In this document: positions 16,861-25,429 of the stretch, piece after piece | Layout of the letters: each line of letters opens with the position of its first letter | Position numbering within the stretch: position 1 is the stretch's first letter | From: Gallionella sp. | GTDB lineage: Bacteria > Pseudomonadota > Gammaproteobacteria > Burkholderiales > Gallionellaceae | Assembly (NCBI GenBank): GCA_030645535.1 | Contig: JAUSNM010000037.1 | Location: 1 to 46,081, forward strand | DNA: 46,081 nt | Reading direction: 5' to 3' | Program-made: the position numbers and the translations under genes | Notes under the pieces: generated by a model | What the model was told of the DNA's origin: nothing | Database searches by the model: none | The model's input: the letters and a program-made list of their open reading frames with translations, nothing else

Positions 16861-18303
16861 ATGAATGTACTAAATAGAATTAAGTCCCCGCTGGCCAGTG
16901 CGGAAGTCAAGGTTTATGCGGCAATCTCGGGCGTGGTCGTGCTGCTGATGATGGTGTTCGGCCTGGTGATGCGCATGACGCAAGGTCAGATGCTGCCAAT
17001 CGAACCGGGTTTGTTTTATCAGCTGATGACCGCGCACGGAATCGGCATGGTGGCGATTGCGGGACTGGGCGGATCGGCGGTGATGTGGCACTTCCTGGGT
17101 AAATATGTCAATCTCAGAGCCGGATTCGCATGGGCCAACCTGGCTTTCTTTCTGGCCGGCGTCGTGCTGGTACTGGGCGGCATCTTTGTCGGCGGATTCG
17201 CCGCTGCCTGGACCTTCCTCTATCCGTTGCCCGCTAACGGCATGGGCATGTGGGGCCGGCATGCAGCTGCGGCCTATATGGGCGGCGTGTTGCTGGTCGG
17301 CGTCGGCATGTTGCTGTTCTATCTGGAAGCGGCACGCGCCATCATCCAACAATACGGCAGCTTCGCCAAATCGCTGGGTTGGCATTTTCTCAAGAGCGGC
17401 CAGGATGCACCACCCGCGACCGTCATCGCAAGCTCGGTAGTCACGATCATCAATATCCTGGCGATTCTGGTGGGTGCGGTCATTCTGAGCATGATGCTGA
17501 TCAACCTGTACGTGCCGGAAATCGCGATTCACCCGCTGCTGGCGAAGAACCTGATTTTCCTGTTCGGCCATGTATTCATCAATTCCACGATCTATATGGC
17601 GGTCATCGCGGTCTATGAGATATTGCCGCAATATACCGGACGCACCTGGAAAGTTTATAAGCCGTTCGTATGGGCCTGGTCGGCGACCTGCCTGATGGTG
17701 CTGACCGTCTATCCTCACCACCTGCTGATGGACTTCGCACAGCCGTTGTGGATGCACATCATGGGGCAGATCATCTCCTACACCAGCAGTCTTCCTGTGC
17801 TGGCGCTCACGCTGACCGCGACGCTCGGCATGATCTACCGCAGCAATATCAAATGGGATCTGACCTCAGCGTTGCTGGTGCTGTCGATTTTTGGCTGGAG
17901 TGCGGGCGTGATACCTGCCGTAATCGATGGCACGATTGCGGTGAATCAGGTGATGCACAACACGTTGTGGGTACCGGGACATTTTCACCTGTATCTGCTG
18001 TTGGGTTGCATGGCGATGATCCTGGCCTTCATCAACTGGCTGTCGAATCAGGAAAAAGCGCAAGGTTTCAGCGCGCTGGACAAAGCCATGCTGTGGACTT
18101 TTGCCATCAGTGCGTTCACCTATGCGCTGATCTTCCTGATGTCGGGCCAGGCGAGCGTCCCGCGCCGCATGGCAGTACATCTGCCGCAATGGGTCTGGTA
18201 TAGCCAGGCAGCCTCACTGTTTGCAGCAGGTGTGGTGTTAAGCTCGATGGTGATCGTGGTCAGGGCATTGGCCGGCATCATCAAACCTGTTAAACCGGCC
18301 TGA
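16861..18303 (+). CDS. norY: sNOR-type nitric oxide reductase, heme-copper catalytic subunit I
   Basis: This 480-residue, about 12-helix heme-copper protein has the low-spin heme ligands H59 and H376, the high-spin heme ligand H374 (GHFHLY) and the CuB ligands H237, H286 and H287. In oxygen reductases helix VI reads H-P-E-V-Y, with the Tyr cross-linked to His. Here it reads H237-V-F-I-N241, so the Tyr is replaced by Asn. Loss of that Tyr is characteristic of NO reductases derived from oxidases, and the gene order matches sNOR. It should reduce 2 NO to N2O at the inner membrane. ATG 16861 has GGAG ten bases upstream. An oxygen reductase role is less likely but not excluded. Confidence 0.85.
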   Translation: MNVLNRIKSPLASAEVKVYAAISGVVVLLMMVFGLVMRMTQGQMLPIEPGLFYQLMTAHGIGMVAIAGLGGSAVMWHFLGKYVNLRAGFAWANLAFFLAGVVLVLGGIFVGGFAAAWTFLYPLPANGMGMWGRHAAAAYMGGVLLVGVGMLLFYLEAARAIIQQYGSFAKSLGWHFLKSGQDAPPATVIASSVVTIINILAILVGAVILSMMLINLYVPEIAIHPLLAKNLIFLFGHVFINSTIYMAVIAVYEILPQYTGRTWKVYKPFVWAWSATCLMVLTVYPHHLLMDFAQPLWMHIMGQIISYTSSLPVLALTLTATLGMIYRSNIKWDLTSALLVLSIFGWSAGVIPAVIDGTIAVNQVMHNTLWVPGHFHLYLLLGCMAMILAFINWLSNQEKAQGFSALDKAMLWTFAISAFTYALIFLMSGQASVPRRMAVHLPQWVWYSQAASLFAAGVVLSSMVIVVRALAGIIKPVKPA

Positions 18304-18320
18304 CCAACCGGGGCTTTCAG

Positions 18321-18929
18321 GTGAAAACGCTGTTAGCCTCGGTGATCGTCGTGCTGCTGGGAGTCTGGGCAGTCGCATCGATGAGCGAGGGGTTCGAGCT
18401 GCTGACATCCGAACAGGCCCGCCGGCTCGACATCCAACGCCGGCAGCCTGTCGTGCCAAACGTGCGCCTCACCGATCAATCAGGCGGGGCGCACCGTTTT
18501 GGCGATTGGGTTCAGGCGCAGAACAAGTTTCTCATCGTCGATTTTATCTATACGAACTGCCAGTCACTTTGCCGTGCGCTGGGCAGCGAGTTTCAGCAGC
18601 TTCAGCGCAATATCGTTGAGCGCGGTTTACAAAACCGTGTTCATCTCCTCTCGATCAGCTTTGATCCGGAACACGACAGTTACGCCGTGCTCGGGCAATA
18701 CGCGAATCATTTGCAGGCCAACCCTGAGGTATGGAGCTTTGCCGCGCCCGCCAGTGCTGATCTGGAAATATTGCTGCAAACTTTCGGCGTCACCGTGATC
18801 CCTGACCAAACGGGCGGATTCCAGCACAATGCAGCCCTGGTATGGGTCGCCCCGTCGGGGAAATTGCTGCGCGTGACAGACTACGCTTCGGGTGAGCAGT
18901 TGCTGGATGAGTTGGTGAAATCAAATTGA
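18321..18929 (+). CDS. senC: SCO1/SenC family copper chaperone
   Basis: This 202-residue thioredoxin-fold protein has an N-terminal membrane anchor (about 3-20) and the copper site CxxxC (C80, C84 in YTNCQSLC) plus the distant H169 (GFQHN). SCO proteins deliver copper to or reduce the CuA site of oxidase subunit II, here the sNOR subunit encoded two genes upstream. The start is GTG at 18321, chosen because it gives the full membrane anchor; the ribosome site is weak and the gene follows subunit I by 17 bases. Position and family match senC in the norSY-senC-orf1 cluster. Confidence 0.9.
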   Translation: MKTLLASVIVVLLGVWAVASMSEGFELLTSEQARRLDIQRRQPVVPNVRLTDQSGGAHRFGDWVQAQNKFLIVDFIYTNCQSLCRALGSEFQQLQRNIVERGLQNRVHLLSISFDPEHDSYAVLGQYANHLQANPEVWSFAAPASADLEILLQTFGVTVIPDQTGGFQHNAALVWVAPSGKLLRVTDYASGEQLLDELVKSN

Positions 18930-18937
18930 CTGCAACG

Positions 18938-19498
18938 ATGAATCCACAAACCGTCGCTGGCGCCGGACTGCTGCTGATGCTCAATATTCCCTTCATACGC
19001 CGCATCATGGAGAGCGATATGGCGTATCACATGCTGCTCCAGTTTCCGCTGATATTGCTTGCCGGATGGTTGCTGGCGAGAGGATTTCCTGAGCCTGCAA
19101 AGAAGTGGAACTACGCAGGCGTCACCGGCCTGCTGGCAGCCTCGATGATTCTGATGTTCTGGATGATTCCACGGGCATTGGATCTCGTGCTGATTAACAA
19201 CACACTGGAGCTCCTGAAATTTCTCTCGCTGGCGCTGGCGGGCATGGCGCTGGCATGGTCGTGGCCTCTGGCCGGGATGATTGTGCGGGGATTTTTTCTG
19301 GGCAATGTGTTGCCGATGATGATGGTGGTGGGCTGGCTGTATATCGAGGCGCCGGTTCGCCTGTGCAATTCCTATTTGAGCTACGATCAGTTGCGTACCG
19401 GGAGCGGGCTGCTTGCGCTGTCCATTGCTGGGAGTCTGCTCTGGTTGTATGCCTTTTTTATGCCGTCGAATCAGGCGGGCAACTCGGAGATAAGGTGA
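18938..19498 (+). CDS. Polytopic membrane protein, orf1 of the sNOR cluster
   Basis: The 186-residue product is almost entirely membrane helices, about five to six (for example LLLMLNIPFI, LLLQFPLILLAGWLLARG, LLAASMILMFWMI, LALAGMALAW and MMMVVGWLYIEAPVRLCNSYL). Scattered Asp, Arg and Cys residues lie near the membrane faces. It corresponds in place and type to orf1 of norSY-senC-orf1, whose exact role is not known to me; assembly of the reductase is a reasonable guess. A TTG at 18926 overlaps the senC stop and is an alternative start that would add four residues. Confidence 0.75.
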   Translation: MNPQTVAGAGLLLMLNIPFIRRIMESDMAYHMLLQFPLILLAGWLLARGFPEPAKKWNYAGVTGLLAASMILMFWMIPRALDLVLINNTLELLKFLSLALAGMALAWSWPLAGMIVRGFFLGNVLPMMMVVGWLYIEAPVRLCNSYLSYDQLRTGSGLLALSIAGSLLWLYAFFMPSNQAGNSEIR

Positions 19499-19540
19499 TA
19501 CTCACCTGACAGCACCCTTCAACCTGAAAACCACAGTTCT

Positions 19541-19669
19541 ATCCGCAGATTACGCAGATTCACACAGATAAACAACAAGTTACGAAATAACTACTCGTCA
19601 CCAAAATGGTTAACCAAGTGTGCGTATAAGTATTTGTTTAATCTGCGTTAATCCTTTTAATCTGCGGAC
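19541..19669. repeat. Imperfect inverted repeat element (CCGCAGATTA arms)
   Basis: The left arm (19541-19573) and right arm (19636-19669) are inverted copies sharing the outer CCGCAGATTA block and an inner CGCAGATT block, with about 60 AT-rich bases between. Each arm itself carries short direct repeats of GCAGATT. It occupies the gap between the convergent sNOR operon and hypA and may also act as a transcription barrier. It looks like a dispersed intergenic repeat of the kind common in environmental proteobacteria. Confidence 0.7.
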
Positions 19670-19711
19670 AACAGCTTTTTCCAGGATCAAACAAGCCTTG
19701 CACCCGCATTT

Positions 19712-20053
19712 TTATTCTACTTCAAGCTCCTTGACCCGCATTGCATCGCCGCCCGTCACGCCGACCTGATATCCCCCGCAATGCGGACAGGGCTCATACA
19801 GCGCGGCCAGCGGCACATCGGACGCGCATTGCGCACACCAACCCCGCCCTTCGGTCTCTACGATTTCCAACCTTGCACCATCCGCGATACTGCCTGCCAT
19901 CGCAGCATCGAAACAGAAACGCATCGCATCGGGTTCGACCGAGGACAGGCGGCCTATTTCCAGCACCACACAGCGCACGCGCCGGAAATTTTGTGAACGC
20001 GCCGATTCCTCGATGATTTGCAGCACATTCGCGGCCAGCGACATTTCATGCAT
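19712..20053 (-). CDS. hypA: Hydrogenase maturation nickel chaperone HypA
   Basis: The 113-residue protein begins MHEMSL, with the nickel ligands at the N-terminus and His2, and has a zinc-ribbon made of two CxxC pairs (GWCAQC and PCPHCGG). It delivers nickel with HypB to the hydrogenase large subunit. The ATG at 20053 gives the invariant MHE start and lies one base after the hupE stop, so the two genes are a unit. Frames that extend further upstream run into hupE and are not real. It is separated from hypB/hypF by the sNOR operon. Confidence 0.95.
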   Translation of the reverse strand: MHEMSLAANVLQIIEESARSQNFRRVRCVVLEIGRLSSVEPDAMRFCFDAAMAGSIADGARLEIVETEGRGWCAQCASDVPLAALYEPCPHCGGYQVGVTGGDAMRVKELEVE

Positions 20054-20054
20054 G

Positions 20055-20654
20055 TCAGCCAGCGAAATAAAGCGCGCCGCCGAACAGGGCAATCGAAGCG
20101 CCCGCCAGGCGCAGCCATTGTGCACGCCCGGTTTTGGCAAGCAAAGTTGCCATGCCGATACCCGTCAGATGCAGCGCTGCGGTGGACAGCATGAAGCCCA
20201 ACGCATAGATAAAACCGGATGCGCTATGCGGCATTTCAGCACCGTGCGCATAACCGTGGAACAGCGCAAAAAAACCAACGAGCGTAAGACTCGCGATCAG
20301 CGGCAGACGGATCGCGGCGGCGATCAACACACCCAGTACCAGCATTGATGCGAGTATGCCGCCCTCGATGAAGGGCAACTCAATCGCATTCATGCCAAGC
20401 AGTCCGCCCAAAGCCATCACGCCAACGAAGGTCAGCGGAGCTAGCCACACCGCGCGCCCACCCATCTGCTGCGCCCACAAGCCGACAGCAATCATCGCAC
20501 AGAGGTGATCGAGTCCTGTAAAAGGATGGAGCATGCCATGTGCCCAGCCACTCGCCGCGTCAATACCGGTATGGGCTTGTGCAAGATTCGGCGCAAGAAT
20601 CAGCAGCGACAGAAGTATTTTGAGAATCAATCGAGCATGTAATGAGATTGTCAT
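20055..20654 (-). CDS. hupE: HupE/UreJ family nickel transporter
   Basis: This 199-residue protein has an N-terminal signal sequence ending near NLAQA-H and six membrane helices. The family motif HPFTGLDHLCAM lies in the first helix pair and a second His-rich motif is HGYAHGAE. HupE proteins let nickel enter for hydrogenase or urease assembly. The next gene, hypA, supports a hydrogenase role. The start ATG 20654 has GGGGA about six bases before it; an in-frame upstream ATG (20696) would place extra residues before the signal peptide. Confidence 0.92.
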   Translation of the reverse strand: MTISLHARLILKILLSLLILAPNLAQAHTGIDAASGWAHGMLHPFTGLDHLCAMIAVGLWAQQMGGRAVWLAPLTFVGVMALGGLLGMNAIELPFIEGGILASMLVLGVLIAAAIRLPLIASLTLVGFFALFHGYAHGAEMPHSASGFIYALGFMLSTAALHLTGIGMATLLAKTGRAQWLRLAGASIALFGGALYFAG

Positions 20655-20815
20655 GTCAGTTCCCCAGGATTGTGCAGTCCAGATAGTCTGGCGCATTCAG
20701 GTTGCGATTGTATGACGATCAAACCGGACTATCAAATCCGATTTCATGGGCGTAGAATTGCTCACGAAGTGTATCAGTCAAAGCTGTTTTTGCCCGTAAC
20801 CATTGAAGGGTTCTC

Positions 20816-22624
20816 ATGGTCAGCCAAATCAACACGCATGCAGAGTATCTGGATCCGATACTCATTCATCACCGGCACAACGCCTGCGACCTGCTGCAGA
20901 TTCTGATAGCGGCGCAGGATCACTATGGATATATCCATTCCGATGCCATCGATCACTTAAGTGAGCAGTTGCAGTTGCCGCGCTCGAAGATCGAAGGCGT
21001 GGCAGGCTTCTATTCCTTCCTGTATCTGCAACCGAATGGCGAATATCGCGTGTTGTTCTCCGACAACATCACCGACCGCATGCTGGGCAACACGGATCTG
21101 ATGGAGAGCATGTGCGGCCAGCTGTGGGTAGAGCCCGGCAAGCTATCTGAAGACGGATTGCTCAGCATCAATACTACATCCTGTACCGGCATGTGCGATC
21201 AGGGGCCGGCGATGCTGGTCAACAACATCGCCATCAACCGGCTGACTCATGAACGCGTGAATGCCATCTGTGAATTGATCCGCGAGCGTGTGCCGGTATC
21301 CGCCTGGCCTGCCATGTTCTTTGCGATAGAAGACAACATCCAGCGTCGCGATATCTTGTTGAGCAGCGATTTTCAATCCGGATCGGCACTGGCAGCCCTG
21401 TTGCAGCGTGGAACTGTGGAGACCTTGCAGGAGGTCAAAATCTCCAAACTGCGTGGACGCGGCGGCGCGGGTTTCTCCACCGGCTCGAAGTGGGAGTTTT
21501 GTCGCGCAGCGATGGGTGAGCAGCACTATGTAGTGTGCAACGCCGACGAAGGCGAACCGGGCACGTTCAAGGATCGCGTACTGTTAAATAACTTCGCCGA
21601 CATGGTGTTCGAGGGCATGACGCTGTGCGCCCGCATCATCGGTGCAGAAAAAGGTTTTCTCTACCTGCGCGGAGAATATCGTTATCTGCTGGAGCATTTG
21701 CAGGCGGTGCTGCAGCATCGGCGCCAGCAGAACCTGCTGGGGAACGGCATACTCGGTTTGAGCGACTTCAACTTCGACATCGAGATCCATCTCGGCGCGG
21801 GTGCCTATATCTGCGGTGAAGAATCCGCCCTGATCGAATCACTGGAAGGCAAACGCGGCACGCCGCGCAATCGCCCGCCTTTTCCGGTGACCCATGGCTA
21901 CCTCAACATGCCTACCGTGGTAAACAACGTCGAGACGTTCGCTGCGACCTGCCTGATCTCATTGCAAGGGGGCGCTTGGTATGCCGGCATCGGCACCGAC
22001 ACGTCCAGCGGCACCAAGATCCTTTCGGTGTCAGGCGATTGCGAACGCCCGGGTCTGTACGAATACCCCTTCGGCGTGACGGTAGCCCAAGTGCTGAGTG
22101 ACTGTGGCGCCGCCGACACGCAGGCGGTGCAGATCAGCGGCCCGTCCGGTGTGTGTATCGCGCCGGACGAGTTTAACCGGCGAATCGCTTTTGACGACAT
22201 CCCGACTGCGGGTGCCTTTATGGTGTTCAATCAGAGTCGCGACATGTTTGAAGTGGCGCGCAACTTCGTGCATTTTTTCAAGCATGAGAGTTGCGGCTTT
22301 TGTACGCCTTGCCGGGTCGGCACTTCGTTGCTGTCCAACATGATGGATAAGCTGGCGCACGGTCACGGTTCACCCTACGACTTTGCAGAGATCGAAAAAC
22401 TCAATGTCTTGTTGCAGTCCACCAGCCACTGCGGTCTGGGGCATTCGGCCTGCAACCCGGTGCTGGACACCATCGCCCGTTTCCGTCCGGCCTACGAGAT
22501 GCGCCTGGCCCACAAAAATTTCGTCCCGGCTTTCGATCTTGATCACGCACTGTCTCAGGCTCGCCAAATGACGGGGCGCGATGACACCGGAGCACATTTG
22601 GAGCGTAGCCATGAGTCAAAATAA
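20816..22624 (+). CDS. hoxF: NAD-reducing hydrogenase diaphorase subunit HoxF (NuoE-NuoF fusion)
   Basis: HoxF oxidises or reduces NAD(H) at FMN in the soluble group 3d hydrogenase. The 602-residue chain fuses a NuoE-like domain (about 1-150) to a NuoF-like domain. The latter has the FMN/NADH-binding GRGGAGFSTG and GAGAYICGEESALIES and the [4Fe-4S] ligands ESCGFCTPCR plus STSHCG. In the NuoE part only the second cysteine pair remains (SCTGMC); the first C-x4-C is replaced (FSDNITD), so the [2Fe-2S] cluster may be lost, as is partly the case in other HoxF proteins. GAAGGG six bases before the ATG supports the start. It overlaps hoxU by 14 bases. Confidence 0.96.
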   Translation: MVSQINTHAEYLDPILIHHRHNACDLLQILIAAQDHYGYIHSDAIDHLSEQLQLPRSKIEGVAGFYSFLYLQPNGEYRVLFSDNITDRMLGNTDLMESMCGQLWVEPGKLSEDGLLSINTTSCTGMCDQGPAMLVNNIAINRLTHERVNAICELIRERVPVSAWPAMFFAIEDNIQRRDILLSSDFQSGSALAALLQRGTVETLQEVKISKLRGRGGAGFSTGSKWEFCRAAMGEQHYVVCNADEGEPGTFKDRVLLNNFADMVFEGMTLCARIIGAEKGFLYLRGEYRYLLEHLQAVLQHRRQQNLLGNGILGLSDFNFDIEIHLGAGAYICGEESALIESLEGKRGTPRNRPPFPVTHGYLNMPTVVNNVETFAATCLISLQGGAWYAGIGTDTSSGTKILSVSGDCERPGLYEYPFGVTVAQVLSDCGAADTQAVQISGPSGVCIAPDEFNRRIAFDDIPTAGAFMVFNQSRDMFEVARNFVHFFKHESCGFCTPCRVGTSLLSNMMDKLAHGHGSPYDFAEIEKLNVLLQSTSHCGLGHSACNPVLDTIARFRPAYEMRLAHKNFVPAFDLDHALSQARQMTGRDDTGAHLERSHESK

Positions 22625-23333
22625 ACAAGCAAGCTTTACGCTGGATGGCAAGACCATTCCCTACGCTGAGGGGCAGACCATCATTCAGGCAGCGATGGCG
22701 GCGGGCGAATATATTCCGCATCTGTGTTTCAACCCGGAGTTCAAGCCGCATGGCTCTTGCAAGCTGTGCACCGTGAAAGCCAACGGGCGGCAGACGGCAT
22801 CCTGTACCCAGCAGCCACAACCCGGCATGGTGGTCGAGAGCGACACCACGGAAATCAACGATGAGCGGCGGGCGCTGTTGCAGATGTTGTTCGTCGAGGG
22901 AAATCACTTCTGCCCGTCTTGCGAAAAGAGCGGTAATTGCCAGTTGCAGGCCACCGCCTACGAACTGAATATGATGTCGCCGCACTTCGATCAGTTTTTC
23001 CCTGACCGTCCGGTGGATGCTTCTCATCCGGAATACCTGCTGGATTTTAACCGCTGCATCCTGTGTTCGCTGTGCGTGCGCGCCAGTCGCGATGTCGACG
23101 GCAAGAACGTGTTTGCCTTGTCCGGGCGCGGCATCAAGAGTCATTTGATCGTCAATGCAAAATCAGGCCGCCTGGCGGATACAGACTTTACCGGGTACGA
23201 CAAGGCGGCGCACGTCTGCCCGGTCGGCGTCATCCTGAAGAAACGCGTCGGTTTCACTGTGCCCATCGGATCGCGCAGTTTCGACGAAAAGCCGATCAGT
23301 GCCACGCCGCATCCAACCGTGAAAGGAGCCTGA
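22611..23333 (+). CDS. hoxU: NAD-reducing hydrogenase electron-transfer subunit HoxU
   Basis: This 240-residue iron-sulfur protein resembles the N-terminus of NuoG. It has a plant-type [2Fe-2S] site (C39, C50, C53, C65), a His-containing [4Fe-4S] site (H-F-C-P-S-C..GNC) and a further ferredoxin-like cluster with ligands CILCSLC and VCPVG. It carries electrons between HoxY/HoxH and the diaphorase HoxF. The ATG at 22611 lies inside the end of hoxF with GGAG 7 bases upstream, so translation is coupled. Only one intervening base separates it from hoxY. Confidence 0.96.
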   Translation: MSQNKQASFTLDGKTIPYAEGQTIIQAAMAAGEYIPHLCFNPEFKPHGSCKLCTVKANGRQTASCTQQPQPGMVVESDTTEINDERRALLQMLFVEGNHFCPSCEKSGNCQLQATAYELNMMSPHFDQFFPDRPVDASHPEYLLDFNRCILCSLCVRASRDVDGKNVFALSGRGIKSHLIVNAKSGRLADTDFTGYDKAAHVCPVGVILKKRVGFTVPIGSRSFDEKPISATPHPTVKGA

Positions 23334-23334
23334 G

Positions 23335-23883
23335 ATGAATGCTCCGGTAAAAAAGTTGAAGGTGGCGACCACCTCCCTGGCGGGCTGCTTCGGCTGCCAT
23401 ATGTCCTTTCTCGATATCGACGAGCGCCTGCTGGATCTGGTGCAACTGATTGAATTCGACCGTTCTCCGTTGACCGACATCAAACACTGCGGCCCCTGCG
23501 ATATCGGCATCATCGAGGGCGGCTTGTGCAATGCAGAGAACGTGCATGTGCTGCGCGAATTCCGTGCAAACTGCAACATCCTGATTGCATTGGGTGCCTG
23601 CGCCATCAACGGCGGTTTGCCGGCTCAACGCAACCACCTGTCCCTGGCGGCCATACTGGAAGAGGTCTATCACGCGCAACACGGCCTGGTTGATGGCTTC
23701 ATTCCGAATGATCCTGAGTTGCCGCTGCCGCTGGATAAGGTCCACCCGATACATGAAGTGGTGAAGATCGACTATTTCATCCCCGGCTGCCCGCCTTCCG
23801 CTGATGCAATCTGGAAAGTGCTGACCGACCTGCTCGCAGGCCGCGAGCCTGAGTTGGGTCACGGCCTGATCCATTACGATTAA
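23335..23883 (+). CDS. hoxY: NAD-reducing hydrogenase small subunit HoxY
   Basis: HoxY is the small hydrogenase subunit that carries the proximal [4Fe-4S] cluster. The 182-residue protein has the ligands C18 and C21 (AGCFGCHMS), a further Cys in LGACAINGG and one in the C-terminal PGCPPSADAIW. There is no twin-arginine signal and no medial or distal cluster domain, so the enzyme is cytoplasmic. GAAAGGAGCC lies just before the ATG. It sits between hoxU and hoxH in the operon. Confidence 0.97.
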   Translation: MNAPVKKLKVATTSLAGCFGCHMSFLDIDERLLDLVQLIEFDRSPLTDIKHCGPCDIGIIEGGLCNAENVHVLREFRANCNILIALGACAINGGLPAQRNHLSLAAILEEVYHAQHGLVDGFIPNDPELPLPLDKVHPIHEVVKIDYFIPGCPPSADAIWKVLTDLLAGREPELGHGLIHYD

Positions 23884-23893
23884 AGGTGCATCT

Positions 23894-25375
23894 ATGTCTT
23901 CCCTATTAGAAACTGCCGCGAATCCTGAAAACTTGCGCCGCGTCGCCATCGATCCTGTGTCGCGTGTCGAAGGCCACGGCAAGGTGACCATCCTGCTTGA
24001 TGACAAAAACAAGGTGCATCAGGTACGCCTGCACATCGTCGAGTTTCGCGGCTTCGAAAAATTTATCCAGGGACGCCCCTATTGGGAAGTCCCGGTAATG
24101 GTGCAACGCCTGTGCGGCATCTGTCCCGTGAGCCACCATCTTGCTGCGAGCAAGGCACTGGACGCCATCGTCGGGGCAAAACATCTCACGCCGACAGCCG
24201 AGAAGATTCGTCGCCTGATGCACTACGGCCAGATACTGCAATCGCATGCACTGCATTTTTTCCACCTGTGCTCACCCGATCTGCTGTTCGGTTTCGACAG
24301 CGATGTCAGCAAACGCAATATCGTCGGCATCGCCGAAAAATATCCCGAGACGGCCCGTCGCGGCATCTTGTTGCGCAAGTTCGGGCAGGAAGTAATCCGT
24401 CACACGGCAGGCAAACGCGTGCATGGCACAGGTTCGGTTCCGGGTGGCGTGAACAAATCGCTTTCTGTTCCTGAGCGTGACGAATTGCTCAAAGACATCT
24501 ACCAGATGGTGGCATGGAGCCGTGAGGCCGTGCACATGGTAAAGGAGCTGCACCACAAGAATCCCGAACTTTACAACAGTTTCGGCGCCTTCCGCGCCAA
24601 CTACATGTCCATGGTGGGCTTTGATGGCTCACTCGACTTGTACCACGGCACACTGCGCGCCCGTGACGCGAACGGCAATATTCTGTTTGACGGGGTGGAC
24701 TACCAGAATTACACGCAGCTGATCGAAGAAGAGGTAAAGAACTGGAGCTACATGAAGTTCCCCTATCTCAAATCGCTGGGCAAGGAAAAGGGCTGGTATC
24801 GGGTGGGGCCTCTGTCGCGCGTACAGAATTGCGACTTCATCTCAACGCCTTTGGCCGAAATCGAGCGTCGGGAGTTTATGGCTTACAGCGGCGTGATGCC
24901 GATGCATGCGCCGTTAGGCTACCACTGGGCACGCATGATCGAGATGCTGCATGCAGCCGAGACGATCAAAGACCTGCTGCACGACGACGACATCACGGGC
25001 AGCGATCTGATCGCAACCGGCGAACGTTGCTTTGAAGGCGTGGGCGTGATCGAAGCGCCGCGCGGCACGCTGATCCACCACTATCGCGTTGACGAGAACG
25101 ATCTGATCACCATGTGCAATCTGATCGTCTCCACCACACACAACAACCAGGCGATGAACGAGGCGGTGCGCCGGGTCGCGCAGCAATATCTGCACGGCCA
25201 CGAGATCACCGAGGGCTTGCTCAACCATATCGAAGTGGCGGTGCGCGCCTTCGACCCTTGCCTGTCCTGTGCGACCCATGCTTTGGGCAAGATGCCGCTT
25301 GAAATCGAGGTGCTGAATGAAGCCGGCGAGCGCCTGTCCAGCCTGTCACGTTCTGGCGATGGCACGTTATCGTGA
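23894..25375 (+). CDS. hoxH: NAD-reducing hydrogenase large (NiFe) subunit HoxH
   Basis: HoxH binds the NiFe(CN)2CO active site. The 493-residue precursor has the N-terminal CxxC (C74, C77 in RLCGICPVSHH) and the C-terminal DPCxxCxxH (C456, C459, H462). About 30 residues follow H462 and should be removed by a maturation endopeptidase, presumably HoxW encoded next. The sequence type (GICPVSHHLAASKA, FRANYMSMV) fits group 3d bidirectional hydrogenases rather than membrane uptake enzymes. An AAAGG ribosome site precedes the ATG. It shares the operon with hoxF, hoxU and hoxY. Confidence 0.97.
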   Translation: MSSLLETAANPENLRRVAIDPVSRVEGHGKVTILLDDKNKVHQVRLHIVEFRGFEKFIQGRPYWEVPVMVQRLCGICPVSHHLAASKALDAIVGAKHLTPTAEKIRRLMHYGQILQSHALHFFHLCSPDLLFGFDSDVSKRNIVGIAEKYPETARRGILLRKFGQEVIRHTAGKRVHGTGSVPGGVNKSLSVPERDELLKDIYQMVAWSREAVHMVKELHHKNPELYNSFGAFRANYMSMVGFDGSLDLYHGTLRARDANGNILFDGVDYQNYTQLIEEEVKNWSYMKFPYLKSLGKEKGWYRVGPLSRVQNCDFISTPLAEIERREFMAYSGVMPMHAPLGYHWARMIEMLHAAETIKDLLHDDDITGSDLIATGERCFEGVGVIEAPRGTLIHHYRVDENDLITMCNLIVSTTHNNQAMNEAVRRVAQQYLHGHEITEGLLNHIEVAVRAFDPCLSCATHALGKMPLEIEVLNEAGERLSSLSRSGDGTLS

Positions 25376-25391
25376 AATTCGCGCGACCTTG

Positions 25392-25422
25392 GCCCTCTCG
25401 CCCGCTTGCTAGAAGAGAGGGC
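25392..25422 (+). promoter_or_regulatory. Hairpin enclosing the hoxW ribosome binding site
   Basis: GCCCTCTC (25392-25399) and GAGAGGGC (25415-25422) form a perfect 8-base-pair stem with a 15-base loop in the hoxH-hoxW gap. The 3' arm contains GAGAGGG, the only purine-rich ribosome site before hoxW ATG 25430. Folding would therefore lower hoxW translation relative to hoxH. There is no U-tract after it, so it is not a standard terminator. Confidence 0.5.
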
Positions 25423-25429
25423 TGCTGAT

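Noticed and set aside
16870..17757. 295-codon minus-strand ORF rich in His and Gln
   Set aside because: It lies fully opposite the heme-copper subunit I, whose ligands are all in place; a shadow frame.
22401..23144. 247-codon minus-strand ORF
   Set aside because: Antisense to hoxF/hoxU with no family features.
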